DNA of 62,485 nt from Blastocatellia bacterium. Its GTDB lineage: Bacteria; Acidobacteriota; Blastocatellia; RBC074. Of this stretch, positions 1-6,901 are shown in pieces. Each line of letters opens with the position of its first letter. The stretch's first letter is position 1. The notes under the pieces were generated by a model. It saw nothing but the letters and a program-made list of their open reading frames with translations. It did no database searches and had not been told where the DNA came from. The position numbers and the translations under genes are program-made. The stretch lies in the NCBI GenBank assembly GCA_016789725.1, contig JAEUQN010000015.1, positions 1-62,485 of the forward strand, read 5' to 3'.

Positions 1-123
1 CTGATTTTCTTCTCAGTTTTTATAGCTGCCATCGTTTGGGTTTTCAAAGCAGACAAAGAACATATGCAACGCATGGCGGAGTTACCATTGGAATCCACGA
101 CAGAGGAGCACAATCATGGCTGA
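1..123 (+). CDS. ccoQ: cbb3 oxidase small subunit CcoQ, C-terminal fragment
   Basis: The reading frame is open from base 1 to a TGA at 121-123. It encodes the end of a small protein: a hydrophobic stretch (LIFFSVFIAAIVWVF), a charged turn (KADKEHMQRM) and a short acidic and histidine-rich tail. One membrane span followed by a short cytoplasmic tail is the usual form of CcoQ/FixQ, the third subunit of cbb3-type cytochrome c oxidase. The stop overlaps the ccoP start by 8 bases, which indicates translational coupling. The N-terminus lies outside the window. The identification rests mainly on position before ccoP. Confidence 0.7.
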   Translation: MIFFSVFIAAIVWVFKADKEHMQRMAELPLESTTEEHNHG

Positions 124-823
124 TTTAGACATCATGACCGGGCAGGAAAAAGACACTTTATTAAAGGGCCACGATGCGGACGGCATTACGGAATTTGATA
201 ACGATATGCCTCTGTGGTGGTTAATTGGATTCATCTTCACTGTTGTTTTCGCTTTCGGCTACGTCGTGCAATATCACATGTCAGATGGCCCGTCTTCCAA
301 AAAAGAATACGAACAGGAAGTCGCGGAATTCAACAAATCCAAGGACCCGGCGGGCGCGACACAGGCGGCTGTGGTTTTAAATCCGCTGACTGACGCTGCG
401 TCGCTGGATGCGGGCAAGACCCTTTTTAATGGCGCACAGAATACCTGTTATACGTGCCATCGTAACGATCTGGGCGGTATGGTCGGCCCCAACTTAACGG
501 ACGAATTCTGGATTCACGGCGGGGACCTAAACGCGATTATGAAAAGCATCAAAATGGGCTATCCCGACAAAGGGATGATGCCTTATGGAACAAACGCCCG
601 ATTGTCAGACCGACAGGTTTTGCAATTGGCGAGCTTCATTCTTTCGATGAAAGGATCGAATCCACCCAGTCCCAAACCGATTGATCCAGCCCGCGAGGTG
701 AAGTTTGTCCCGGAAGCGGAACAAGCGGCGACGGAAGCCGAAAAGCCCAAAGATGCCAAGACGACCGCTCCAGCGGAGAAAAAGGCGGAACCTGCTAATA
801 AGGCAGTAGCAGCCAAGAAGTAG
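116..823 (+). CDS. ccoP: cbb3 oxidase cytochrome c subunit CcoP, monohaem form
   Basis: This membrane-anchored cytochrome c subunit of cbb3 oxidase passes electrons to the haem-copper catalytic subunit. The N-terminal CcoP domain (about residues 1-60) holds EFDNDMPLWW and one membrane span at about 33-53. A single cytochrome c domain (about 95-180) has CYTCH at 111-115 and GMMPYG supplying the likely methionine ligand. Classical proteobacterial CcoP has two CxxCH motifs and about 300 residues, but only one is present in these 235. The last 45 residues are a low-complexity Ala/Lys/Glu tail. The gene is followed 5 bases later by ccoG. Confidence 0.93.
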   Translation: MADLDIMTGQEKDTLLKGHDADGITEFDNDMPLWWLIGFIFTVVFAFGYVVQYHMSDGPSSKKEYEQEVAEFNKSKDPAGATQAAVVLNPLTDAASLDAGKTLFNGAQNTCYTCHRNDLGGMVGPNLTDEFWIHGGDLNAIMKSIKMGYPDKGMMPYGTNARLSDRQVLQLASFILSMKGSNPPSPKPIDPAREVKFVPEAEQAATEAEKPKDAKTTAPAEKKAEPANKAVAAKK

Positions 824-828
824 TACTT

Positions 829-2265
829 ATGTCAATCATCAAAGCTCCAACTGATACGCCAGACAGCTTTCGCAACAAGGTGTCATCTATCGGTGCAGAA
901 GGCGCGCGAAATTGGATTTACGCCAAAAAACCATCCGGCAAGTTCTATAACGCGCGTACGGTCGTCAGCGTTTTGTTGCTCGCGTTTTTGTTCGGCGCAC
1001 CATTTATCAAAGTCAACGGACATCCATTCATGCTCTTTAATATCATTGAGCGGAAGTTCGTTTTCTTTGGCATGGTGTTTTTCCCGCAGGACTTTTATCT
1101 GGTAGTCCTGGGCCTCCTCACTGCACTGGTTTCGATCTTTTTGTTCACCGCAATTTTCGGGCGTCTTTGGTGTGGGTGGCTCTGTCCGCAAACCGTCTTT
1201 CTGGAAATGCTTTTTCGCAAGATTGAGTTTTTGTTTGAAGGCGATGGACGACAGCAACGACAGTATAACGAAGCGCCGATGACGCCCGGCAAATTCATCA
1301 AGAAAGTGCTGAAACAGGCGATCTTCTTTGCGCTCTCGTTTTTCATCGCCAATATGTTTTTGTCTTACATTATTGGCATTGATGAGCTGAAGAAAATCGT
1401 GACCGATCCGCCTGCGCAACATTTGGTTGGGTTATTTGCCATCCTGATTTTCAGCTTTCTGTTTTATGGCGTTTTCGCATGGTTCCGCGAACAGGCGTGC
1501 ATCATCGTCTGCCCGTATGGTCGCTATCAATCGGCCCTGGTGGACGCCAACACCATTGCCGTTTCGTATGATTTCAAACGCGGCGAGCCTCGCGGTAAGC
1601 TCGTCAAAATTGATCCGAAACGCTCAGCAACAGAAACCCTTCCATCGCGCGGTGATTGCGTGGATTGCAAGCAATGCGTGGACGTCTGTCCGACGGGGAT
1701 TGATATTCGCAACGGCATTCAACTGGAGTGTGTGAATTGCACGGCCTGCATTGATGCCTGTGATGCTGTGATGACCAAGATCAAAAAGCCCAAGGGCTTG
1801 ATTCGCTACACTTCGCTGAATGCGATCCGCGAGGGTAAATTCAAATGGTTGTCACCTCGTATTCTGGGATATGCGGGTGTGTGGATAGCAATTACGTCAT
1901 TGTTTTTATTCTTCTTTTTGACGCGCCCGATGACCGAAGTGCTGATTTTGCGACAGCCTGGTTCGCTCGCGCAGAAGCAGGCGAATGGTGAAATCGTCAA
2001 TTTCTATTTGTTGCAGATCGTCAACAAACAAGCCTATGACGTTCCTATTGAATTGAAATTGATTGCGCCGGATAAAGGCCAGATTACGATGGTGGGTGAG
2101 ATGGCCTCTGTGCCGCGGATTGCAGAAAAAACGGGGCGGTTTTTCCTGTCAATGCCGAAAGACGCGCTGGCAGGTGGTGACGTCAACGTCAAGTTCGGCG
2201 TCTATTCTCAGGGGAAATTACTCAAGGAAGTTGATACCAAGTTCCTGACGACAACACTGAATTAA
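829..2265 (+). CDS. ccoG: cytochrome c oxidase accessory protein CcoG/FixG
   Basis: This 478-residue polyferredoxin-like membrane protein is needed for cbb3 oxidase assembly; the family is linked to copper reduction and delivery. It has membrane spans near residues 42-60, 80-110, 160-190, 200-220 and 345-365. Two cysteine pairs sit in membrane-proximal loops (CGWLCPQ and CIIVCPYGR). A soluble two-cluster ferredoxin domain follows at about 265-315 (CVDCKQCVDVCP, then CVNCTACIDAC). The C-terminal 100 residues form the expected Ig-like periplasmic FixG domain. It lies in the usual ccoP-ccoG-ccoH order, 1 base before the next start. Confidence 0.96.
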   Translation: MSIIKAPTDTPDSFRNKVSSIGAEGARNWIYAKKPSGKFYNARTVVSVLLLAFLFGAPFIKVNGHPFMLFNIIERKFVFFGMVFFPQDFYLVVLGLLTALVSIFLFTAIFGRLWCGWLCPQTVFLEMLFRKIEFLFEGDGRQQRQYNEAPMTPGKFIKKVLKQAIFFALSFFIANMFLSYIIGIDELKKIVTDPPAQHLVGLFAILIFSFLFYGVFAWFREQACIIVCPYGRYQSALVDANTIAVSYDFKRGEPRGKLVKIDPKRSATETLPSRGDCVDCKQCVDVCPTGIDIRNGIQLECVNCTACIDACDAVMTKIKKPKGLIRYTSLNAIREGKFKWLSPRILGYAGVWIAITSLFLFFFLTRPMTEVLILRQPGSLAQKQANGEIVNFYLLQIVNKQAYDVPIELKLIAPDKGQITMVGEMASVPRIAEKTGRFFLSMPKDALAGGDVNVKFGVYSQGKLLKEVDTKFLTTTLN

Positions 2266-2266
2266 T

Positions 2267-2728
2267 ATGGAATCAGAAAAGAAATCGCGCAAATCTTATT
2301 GGGGCTACGGCATTGCTGCCGTCTATACCCTATTCGCTTTAGCCACGCTCAGCTTTGTCGCTTTCACGATGACGCAGAAAGTGGAATTGGTGTCGCAAGA
2401 TTATTATGCGAAGGAAGTGACCTACGAAGATCAAATCAATCGTTTGCGGCAGACGAAGGATTTGGACTCCCAGGTTACTTGTGAACTCAGCCCGGATGGG
2501 AAATTCATCAAGCTACAAATGCCGCCCAAAATGGCATCGGTACACGGCACGATCCTGTTGTATCGTCCATCTGAATCAGCGTTGGATCGGGAATTGAAAC
2601 TTGATCCTGATGACGATGGGGCGCAAAACATTCCGACCGCAAAATTGGCGCGCGGGGTGTGGCGCATTAAAGTTTTGTGGTCGTTTGAAGGCCGCGAGTT
2701 TTACAACGAATTCATTCAGAAGGTGTAA
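2267..2728 (+). CDS. FixH/CcoH-like oxidase assembly protein
   Basis: This 153-residue protein has one N-terminal membrane span (about 12-33, GYGIAAVYTLFALATLSFVAF) followed by VELVSQDYYAKEVTYEDQI, a motif typical of the FixH family, and a beta-rich periplasmic domain. FixH/CcoH proteins act in assembly or stability of cbb3 oxidase. It starts 1 base after the ccoG stop and ends 3 bases before the next gene, so it is clearly in the cco operon. The specific role here is inferred from the family and position. Confidence 0.88.
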   Translation: MESEKKSRKSYWGYGIAAVYTLFALATLSFVAFTMTQKVELVSQDYYAKEVTYEDQINRLRQTKDLDSQVTCELSPDGKFIKLQMPPKMASVHGTILLYRPSESALDRELKLDPDDDGAQNIPTAKLARGVWRIKVLWSFEGREFYNEFIQKV

Positions 2729-2731
2729 AGC

Positions 2732-3451
2732 ATGGAATTGCTGGCCGCGTTCACATTAGGCTTTTTCGGTTCGTTGCATTGCATTGGCATGTGCGGCCCG
2801 CTGGCGTTGGCGTTATTACCCACCAGTGGTTCGCAATCCGGCTTCGGACGTATCGCCTCCGGCAGTTTGTTATACAACCTCGGTCGCGTAGTCACCTATG
2901 CGATGCTGGGGTTAGCGTTTGGATTGCTTGGAGGTGCTGCGCGACTCGCCGGGTTACAGCAAGCGGTTTCTATTGTGACAGGCGTTGTGATTTTGTTGTG
3001 GCTCCTGTTGCCCAAACATCTAACGCAACGATTGGAGGCGAAGCATCACGCTGCCGCGTTGTTGTCTCGTCTAAAGCTTGCGATGAATCGTTTGTTGCGT
3101 TCGCATCGGTTTGCCGCGCAATTCGGGGTCGGATTCCTGAATGGATTATTGCCGTGTGGTTTTGTGTATTTGGCATTGGCCGGGGCGCTGGCACAACCGA
3201 CTGTGACGCGCAGCATCCTGTTTATGGCGTTGTTTGGGGTGGGAACGATGCCCGCGATGTTGGCGATTATGTTGCCGAATGGATTTCTCCCGCCTTCGGC
3301 GCGCCTTTCGATGCGGCGTTTATTGCCCATTGGTACTGCCGTCGTCGCTGTTTTGTTGATCGTTCGCGGATTGGCACTTGGTGTTCCATATCTCAGTCCA
3401 AAAATGACTGCTTCCCCTGATGTACAAACTACCGCTCCTGTTTGTCATTAA
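2732..3451 (+). CDS. TauE/SafE (UreH-like) membrane protein of the cco operon
   Basis: This 239-residue polytopic membrane protein has about six spans. It begins GFFGSLHCIGMCGPLALAL, the Cys-containing signature of the UreH_2/DsbD-like transmembrane family often labelled sulfite exporter TauE/SafE. A second half repeats the pattern (GFLNGLLPCGFVYLALAGAL). Proteins of this type commonly end ccoGHS-like clusters in several phyla and are suspected to act in metal or thiol handling during oxidase maturation; transport of sulfite is not implied. The start is 3 bases after fixH. It is probably the last gene of the operon. Confidence 0.85.
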   Translation: MELLAAFTLGFFGSLHCIGMCGPLALALLPTSGSQSGFGRIASGSLLYNLGRVVTYAMLGLAFGLLGGAARLAGLQQAVSIVTGVVILLWLLLPKHLTQRLEAKHHAAALLSRLKLAMNRLLRSHRFAAQFGVGFLNGLLPCGFVYLALAGALAQPTVTRSILFMALFGVGTMPAMLAIMLPNGFLPPSARLSMRRLLPIGTAVVAVLLIVRGLALGVPYLSPKMTASPDVQTTAPVCH

Positions 3452-3554
3452 CCTGAAAGCTCAGTACGGACCTCTTTTCATGGGCGTTTGCAGACACCAG
3501 CAAGTGAGTCTTGAGGCACACGTTTTGCTTCAAACAGAATAGGAGGGGGATTTT

Positions 3555-3977
3555 ATGATTGAACCACTTGGAAAAGAAGATGCACGAGCGCTGTTAGGCG
3601 CTCAACGGTACGGCAGGCTGGGATGTTGCCATGACGGCGAACCGTATGTTTTGCCGATCAATTATTTCTACAATGGTGAAGACCTGTATATGCATTCGCT
3701 GGCAGGCTTGAAAATTCGGGCCATGCGAGAGAATCCGCAAATTTGTTTACAGGTAGATGAGGTGACCGACGATTACAACTGGCGCAGCGTGATCGCGTTT
3801 GGAGAGTACGAAGAAATCACCGAACCTGAAGAACGTGAACGAATGATGGCATCGCTGCTTCAGCGATTTCCTCATCTGACACCGGTTGAGTCGCGGATGT
3901 CTCAAGGAGAGGACGAAATCGTTGTCTTCCGACTGCGCATCAAGCGAATCACTGGGGTCAGTGAACATTGGCAGTGA
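3555..3977 (+). CDS. pyridoxamine 5'-phosphate oxidase-fold flavin-binding protein
   Basis: This 140-residue protein has the split-barrel flavin-binding fold. The N-terminal segment MIEPLGKEDARALLGAQRYGRLGCCHDGEPYVLPINYFYNG is characteristic of the small PNPOx-like/NimA-related family that binds FMN or a deazaflavin. The central YMHSLAGLKIRAMRENP strand-helix corresponds to the cofactor phosphate region. The start is preceded by AGGAGGGGG. It stands alone on the plus strand between the cco operon and a convergent stress cluster. The substrate cannot be deduced; a role in oxidative or nitro-compound reduction is a family-level guess. Confidence 0.85.
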   Translation: MIEPLGKEDARALLGAQRYGRLGCCHDGEPYVLPINYFYNGEDLYMHSLAGLKIRAMRENPQICLQVDEVTDDYNWRSVIAFGEYEEITEPEERERMMASLLQRFPHLTPVESRMSQGEDEIVVFRLRIKRITGVSEHWQ

Positions 3978-3983
3978 ATAAAT

Positions 3984-4031
3984 CAGGCTTCAGTTTGTAA
4001 GTGTTTTGACAACACAGCAAACTGAAGCCTG
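3984..4031. terminator. bidirectional hairpin between convergent genes
   Basis: A perfect 14-bp inverted repeat (3984-3997 with 4018-4031, arm CAGGCTTCAGTTTG) encloses a 20-base loop that has its own GTGTT/AACAC pairing. It lies 6 bases after the flavoprotein stop and just past the end of the minus-strand metallothionein, so it probably terminates transcription in both directions. Neither side has a strong T-run. Confidence 0.75.
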
Positions 4032-4037
4032 GTTGGT

Positions 4038-4205
4038 TTAGATGTGGGTTGTAGACGCTCTTGAATGGCATTCTGCGTGTCCGCACTGACAGCCAATTTC
4101 CTCATCGTCCTCGGCTTGTTCGCAGAATTCGCTACAATACTCAATATCCATTCGCGCCGGACAGTGACACGATGGATGAGCACATTTATCAGTCATTTCA
4201 GACAT
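4038..4205 (-). CDS. small bacterial metallothionein
   Basis: This 55-residue protein has eight cysteines and five histidines. It starts MSEMTDKCAHPSCHCPARMD, followed by IEYCSEFCEQAEDDEEIGCQCGHAECH. The order CxHxxCxC, then YCSExC, then CxCGHxxC matches the prokaryotic metallothionein (SmtA-like) family, which binds Zn, Cd or Cu in the cytosol. AAAGGA lies 8 bases before the ATG, and the gene starts 17 bases after the universal stress protein stop, so it is likely the last gene of that operon. An internal ATG (codon 4) is an alternative start. The short length makes it easy to miss by automatic calling. Confidence 0.88.
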   Translation of the reverse strand: MSEMTDKCAHPSCHCPARMDIEYCSEFCEQAEDDEEIGCQCGHAECHSRASTTHI

Positions 4206-4222
4206 TCCCAAAATCCTTTCTA

Positions 4223-5119
4223 TTAAGCAGGTCGAACAATTTCAACAGAACAATGCGCCCGCGCTGCAACGCCTGAAGAGACGCTGCCAATCATTAATCG
4301 TTCCACCGGCCCCATCCCGCGCGCGCCCATAAAAATGCAATCCGCGCCCCAACGCTCGGCTTCTTTGCAGATTAAATCTTTGGGTTCGTCCTCTTCCAGC
4401 ACGGCGGAAGTAATAAACCCTGCTCCTTGTAACCTGGCGGTCGCCGCTTCCATCGCGGTTTTAATTCGGGCATTTTCTTGCGCGATCCAATCTGTAATGG
4501 GGGCCACCATTCGGCCGGCAGTAATCGGCGGAACAGTCCAGGTTGCATTCACCAGATGTACCTGACTTTCGGCTGGCCACTGTCGCGCAATCACCGCGTC
4601 AACGGCTGCCCTGGCTCCTTTGGAGCCATCCAGTGCGATTAAAATTCTGGTTGGCGAGGCGGTTTCCTTGACCACACCCCGCGCGATGCGTACGGAGCAA
4701 TGGGCTTCGTGCAAAACTTTTTGTGAGACACTGCCGAGAAAGAATCGTCCCACGACGCCGCGTCCATGTGAACCAACCACCAACAAATCCGGTTTCCAGT
4801 CATCCGCTTTTTCAACCAGCTTGGAAGCAGGTGTTCCCCACACAGCTTCGGTGGTGATGTTCCATTCCGGGAATTGATAGGCGATGAGCGATTGCGCCTG
4901 AGCCGCCATCGTTCGCGTATTTTGCCCTTCGTCCGGTGCTTCGGTGAGATGAACATCCACGCCACCAAAACTGGTCGGCGGCGCGAGCCAATGTTCTGCC
5001 ACAGTCATTACGACGGCCTCCGCCTGGTTTGGTAAGCCTGCGTGCTTCAAATCCCAGAGCATTCGCTCTGAACAATCTGAGCCGTCATATCCAATCAGAA
5101 TTTTCATGCGCTCTTTCAT
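4223..5119 (-). CDS. tandem universal stress protein (first of pair, distal)
   Basis: This 298-residue protein has two UspA domains in tandem. Domain 1 (about 5-146) begins MKILIGYDGSDCSERML and has the ATP-binding-type motif VVGSHGRGVVGRFFLGSVSQKVLHEAHCSV. Domain 2 (about 155-298) begins RILIALDGSKGARAA and has FMGARGMGPVERLMIGSVSSGVAARAHCSVEIVR. Each domain thus keeps the G-x2-G-x9-G(S/T) nucleotide loop. The first ATG is preferred because AAAGGAGG precedes it at 6 bases. It is a paralogue of the adjacent upstream gene, pointing to local duplication. The cluster with hsp20 and metallothionein suggests general or metal stress. Confidence 0.93.
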   Translation of the reverse strand: MKERMKILIGYDGSDCSERMLWDLKHAGLPNQAEAVVMTVAEHWLAPPTSFGGVDVHLTEAPDEGQNTRTMAAQAQSLIAYQFPEWNITTEAVWGTPASKLVEKADDWKPDLLVVGSHGRGVVGRFFLGSVSQKVLHEAHCSVRIARGVVKETASPTRILIALDGSKGARAAVDAVIARQWPAESQVHLVNATWTVPPITAGRMVAPITDWIAQENARIKTAMEAATARLQGAGFITSAVLEEDEPKDLICKEAERWGADCIFMGARGMGPVERLMIGSVSSGVAARAHCSVEIVRPA

Positions 5120-5142
5120 AACAACCTCCTTTGCCAGCTAAA

Positions 5143-6024
5143 TTAGCCTCGGTGACGTATGATTTCTACGGAACAATGCGCCCGCGCTGCAACTGCCGAA
5201 GAGATGCTGCCAATCAGCAGCCGTTCCAGTTTGCCCACGCCTTTCGCCCCTACAAAAATACAATCTGCGCCCCAACGTTCGGCTTCTTCGCATAAGAGCG
5301 TTTTCGGGTCTTCCTGTTTGGTAAGCGTAGAGACTTTCAATCCGGCTGCCTGCAATTTTTCCTGCGAACTTTGCACGATCCCTTCGAGGCGCGCCTGTTC
5401 ATCGGCCAGCCACTGCATGAGGGCCGAAGCCGATGCTTCGGTAAACAAGTGCGGCGCAGCCCACGTCGCCGTTACCAATAACACCTCTGTATTTGCAGGC
5501 CAGTTCCGGTTTGCCACTTCCTTGACGGCGGCTTCTGCACCCGCCGACCCATCTACGCCGATCAGGATTCGCAACGGTGTGTCAGGCTCCTGCACGCGCC
5601 CGCGTGCGACACGAACAGAGCAATGCGCTTCATGCACTAACTTTTGCGAAACGCTGCCGAGGAAAAAGCGTCCGGCGGCAGAACGGCTATGCGACCCGAC
5701 AATCAATAAATCCGGCTTCCAATCATCCGCAATCCTTAACAAAATGCTGGCTGGCGAGCCGATTTCTTCCTGTGCTGTGAGGTCCCATCCTGGAAATAGA
5801 GAACGCAGCGAAACCGCCGCCCTTTGAGCCAACGCCAGCGTGTCATATTCCTGACTAGCTTGGGAGGCACCCTGCAACGTTGCCCAGCTCGAAGGAGGTG
5901 GCAGCCAGGTTTCCAGAATAGCGACGACTTTTACCTCCGCCGTTGTTGGCAAGCCTGCCGAACGTAAATCGTCGAGGGCTGCCTGGGCGCAATCTGAACC
6001 ATCATAGGCTAACAGGATTTTCAT
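5143..6024 (-). CDS. tandem universal stress protein (second of pair, proximal)
   Basis: This 293-residue double UspA protein is a paralogue of its downstream neighbour. Domain 1 starts MKILLAYDGSDCAQAAL and ends with VGSHSRSAAGRFFLGSVSQKLVHEAHCSV. Domain 2 starts RILIGVDGSAGAEAAV and ends with VGAKGVGKLERLLIGSISSAVAARAHCSVEI. Upstream in-frame codons back to 6063 exist, but the ATG at 6024 is chosen because it begins the conserved strand; it has only a weak purine tract (GAGAG). The stop is 23 bases before the next usp. An intrinsic terminator lies just upstream, so expression may come from read-through of hsp20 or a separate promoter. Confidence 0.92.
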   Translation of the reverse strand: MKILLAYDGSDCAQAALDDLRSAGLPTTAEVKVVAILETWLPPPSSWATLQGASQASQEYDTLALAQRAAVSLRSLFPGWDLTAQEEIGSPASILLRIADDWKPDLLIVGSHSRSAAGRFFLGSVSQKLVHEAHCSVRVARGRVQEPDTPLRILIGVDGSAGAEAAVKEVANRNWPANTEVLLVTATWAAPHLFTEASASALMQWLADEQARLEGIVQSSQEKLQAAGLKVSTLTKQEDPKTLLCEEAERWGADCIFVGAKGVGKLERLLIGSISSAVAARAHCSVEIIRHRG

Positions 6025-6054
6025 AAGTTTTCTCTCGTGTTTGGGACGTAAAAA

Positions 6055-6092
6055 TCCGGTCATAGGCCTCCCCTGTTACGCCTGTGACCGGA
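6055..6092 (-). terminator. intrinsic terminator between hsp20 and the usp pair
   Basis: A 13-bp stem (6055-6067 with 6080-6092, one G-U pair) has a 12-base loop and on the minus strand is followed by a TTTTT run. It lies after hsp20 and before the usp genes. This arrangement allows high hsp20 expression with partial read-through into the stress operon. Confidence 0.75.
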
Positions 6093-6129
6093 CCAGAAAT
6101 GGCTATCAGCACCTTGTGCTGCGCCACAC

Positions 6130-6618
6130 TCATTTAATGTCAACTTTAATCTGTTTTGGCTTTGCTTCTTCGCGCTTGGCCATCGTTACCCGTAGCAAGC
6201 CATCTTTGAATTCCGCCTTAATCTTGCTCGAATCCACGAAGTTTGGCAATGTAAAGCTGCGAGTAAATTCACCGTAGCTGCGCTCCACACGATGATAGTT
6301 TTCTTTTTCGGTTTCTTCCGACAATTTCCGCTCACCGCGAATGGTAAGAACGCTGTTTTCAAAGCTCACCTGAACGTCCTCTTTCTTCACTTCGGGCAAC
6401 TCTGCTTTGATTACGACTTCATTCGTGGTCTCATAAATGTCACAGGCCGGTGCCCAAGTGGTCAGTGACCAGTTTTCCTCCGGCCAATTGGCGAGAGGTT
6501 CAAAATTTTCACCAAAAAGACGATTGAGCCGTTGCTGAAGATTACGAAACGGATCAAAGGCCATGACTTCACGATTGGCTCGTAATGGAGCCATTGCAGT
6601 ACCGGTTTTGTTTGCCAT
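6130..6618 (-). CDS. Hsp20-family small heat shock protein
   Basis: This 162-residue ATP-independent holdase binds unfolding proteins in the cytosol. The N-terminus has [19 protein letters not shown], typical of bacterial class A sHsps. The alpha-crystallin domain (about 57-148) includes [28 protein letters not shown] and the GLLRVTMAK end strand. The C-terminal tail is Lys-rich and lacks a clear IxI motif, apart from IKVDI. The ATG at 6618 is preferred over 6633 because GGAGGG sits directly before it. It is transcribed towards two universal stress proteins, with a terminator between. Confidence 0.95.
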   Translation of the reverse strand: MANKTGTAMAPLRANREVMAFDPFRNLQQRLNRLFGENFEPLANWPEENWSLTTWAPACDIYETTNEVVIKAELPEVKKEDVQVSFENSVLTIRGERKLSEETEKENYHRVERSYGEFTRSFTLPNFVDSSKIKAEFKDGLLRVTMAKREEAKPKQIKVDIK

Positions 6619-6659
6619 AATACTACCCTCCAATTAGCAAACCCTTGTTTTTATGATGA

Positions 6660-6737
6660 GGGGAACCTGTAGTGCAGTAGCTGCACCTGCTGCACTAACT
6701 CCCCGATTTCTAGCCCTACTGGCTTTTTAGGTTCCCC
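6660..6737 (-). promoter_or_regulatory. nested inverted repeats in the hsp20 upstream region
   Basis: GGGGAACCT at 6660-6668 pairs with AGGTTCCCC at 6729-6737. Inside lies TAGTGCAG (6670-6677) pairing with CTGCACTA (6690-6697), and an alternative short hairpin GTGCAG-TAG-CTGCAC (6672-6686). The element lies 42-119 bases upstream of the hsp20 ATG. It could be a structured 5' leader or an operator. I see no CIRCE sequence. The function is inference only. Confidence 0.35.
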
Positions 6738-6901
6738 CATTTGGTTAAATAGCAAAATGTATGCCGCGCGGAAATCATTTGTTCTCTCAACCAATTCGCG
6801 GAATTTCTCGCAGAATGGTGGTGGGGAGTGGGAAACTTTCCGCTGCAATTGTGCCCCCGCCCATTCGATTCACGGGCTGGGTCAAGTAGAATCAAGGTGC
6901 T

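Noticed and set aside
2779..3420. 213-codon plus frame inside the TauE/SafE-like gene
   Set aside because: Out of frame with a well-supported membrane protein; Arg/Cys/Trp-rich composition typical of a shadow.
6651..6848. 65-codon minus-strand frame upstream of hsp20
   Set aside because: Starts with TTG, has no ribosome binding site and lies in the hsp20 promoter region with inverted repeats. A real small gene is not excluded, but I cannot support it.
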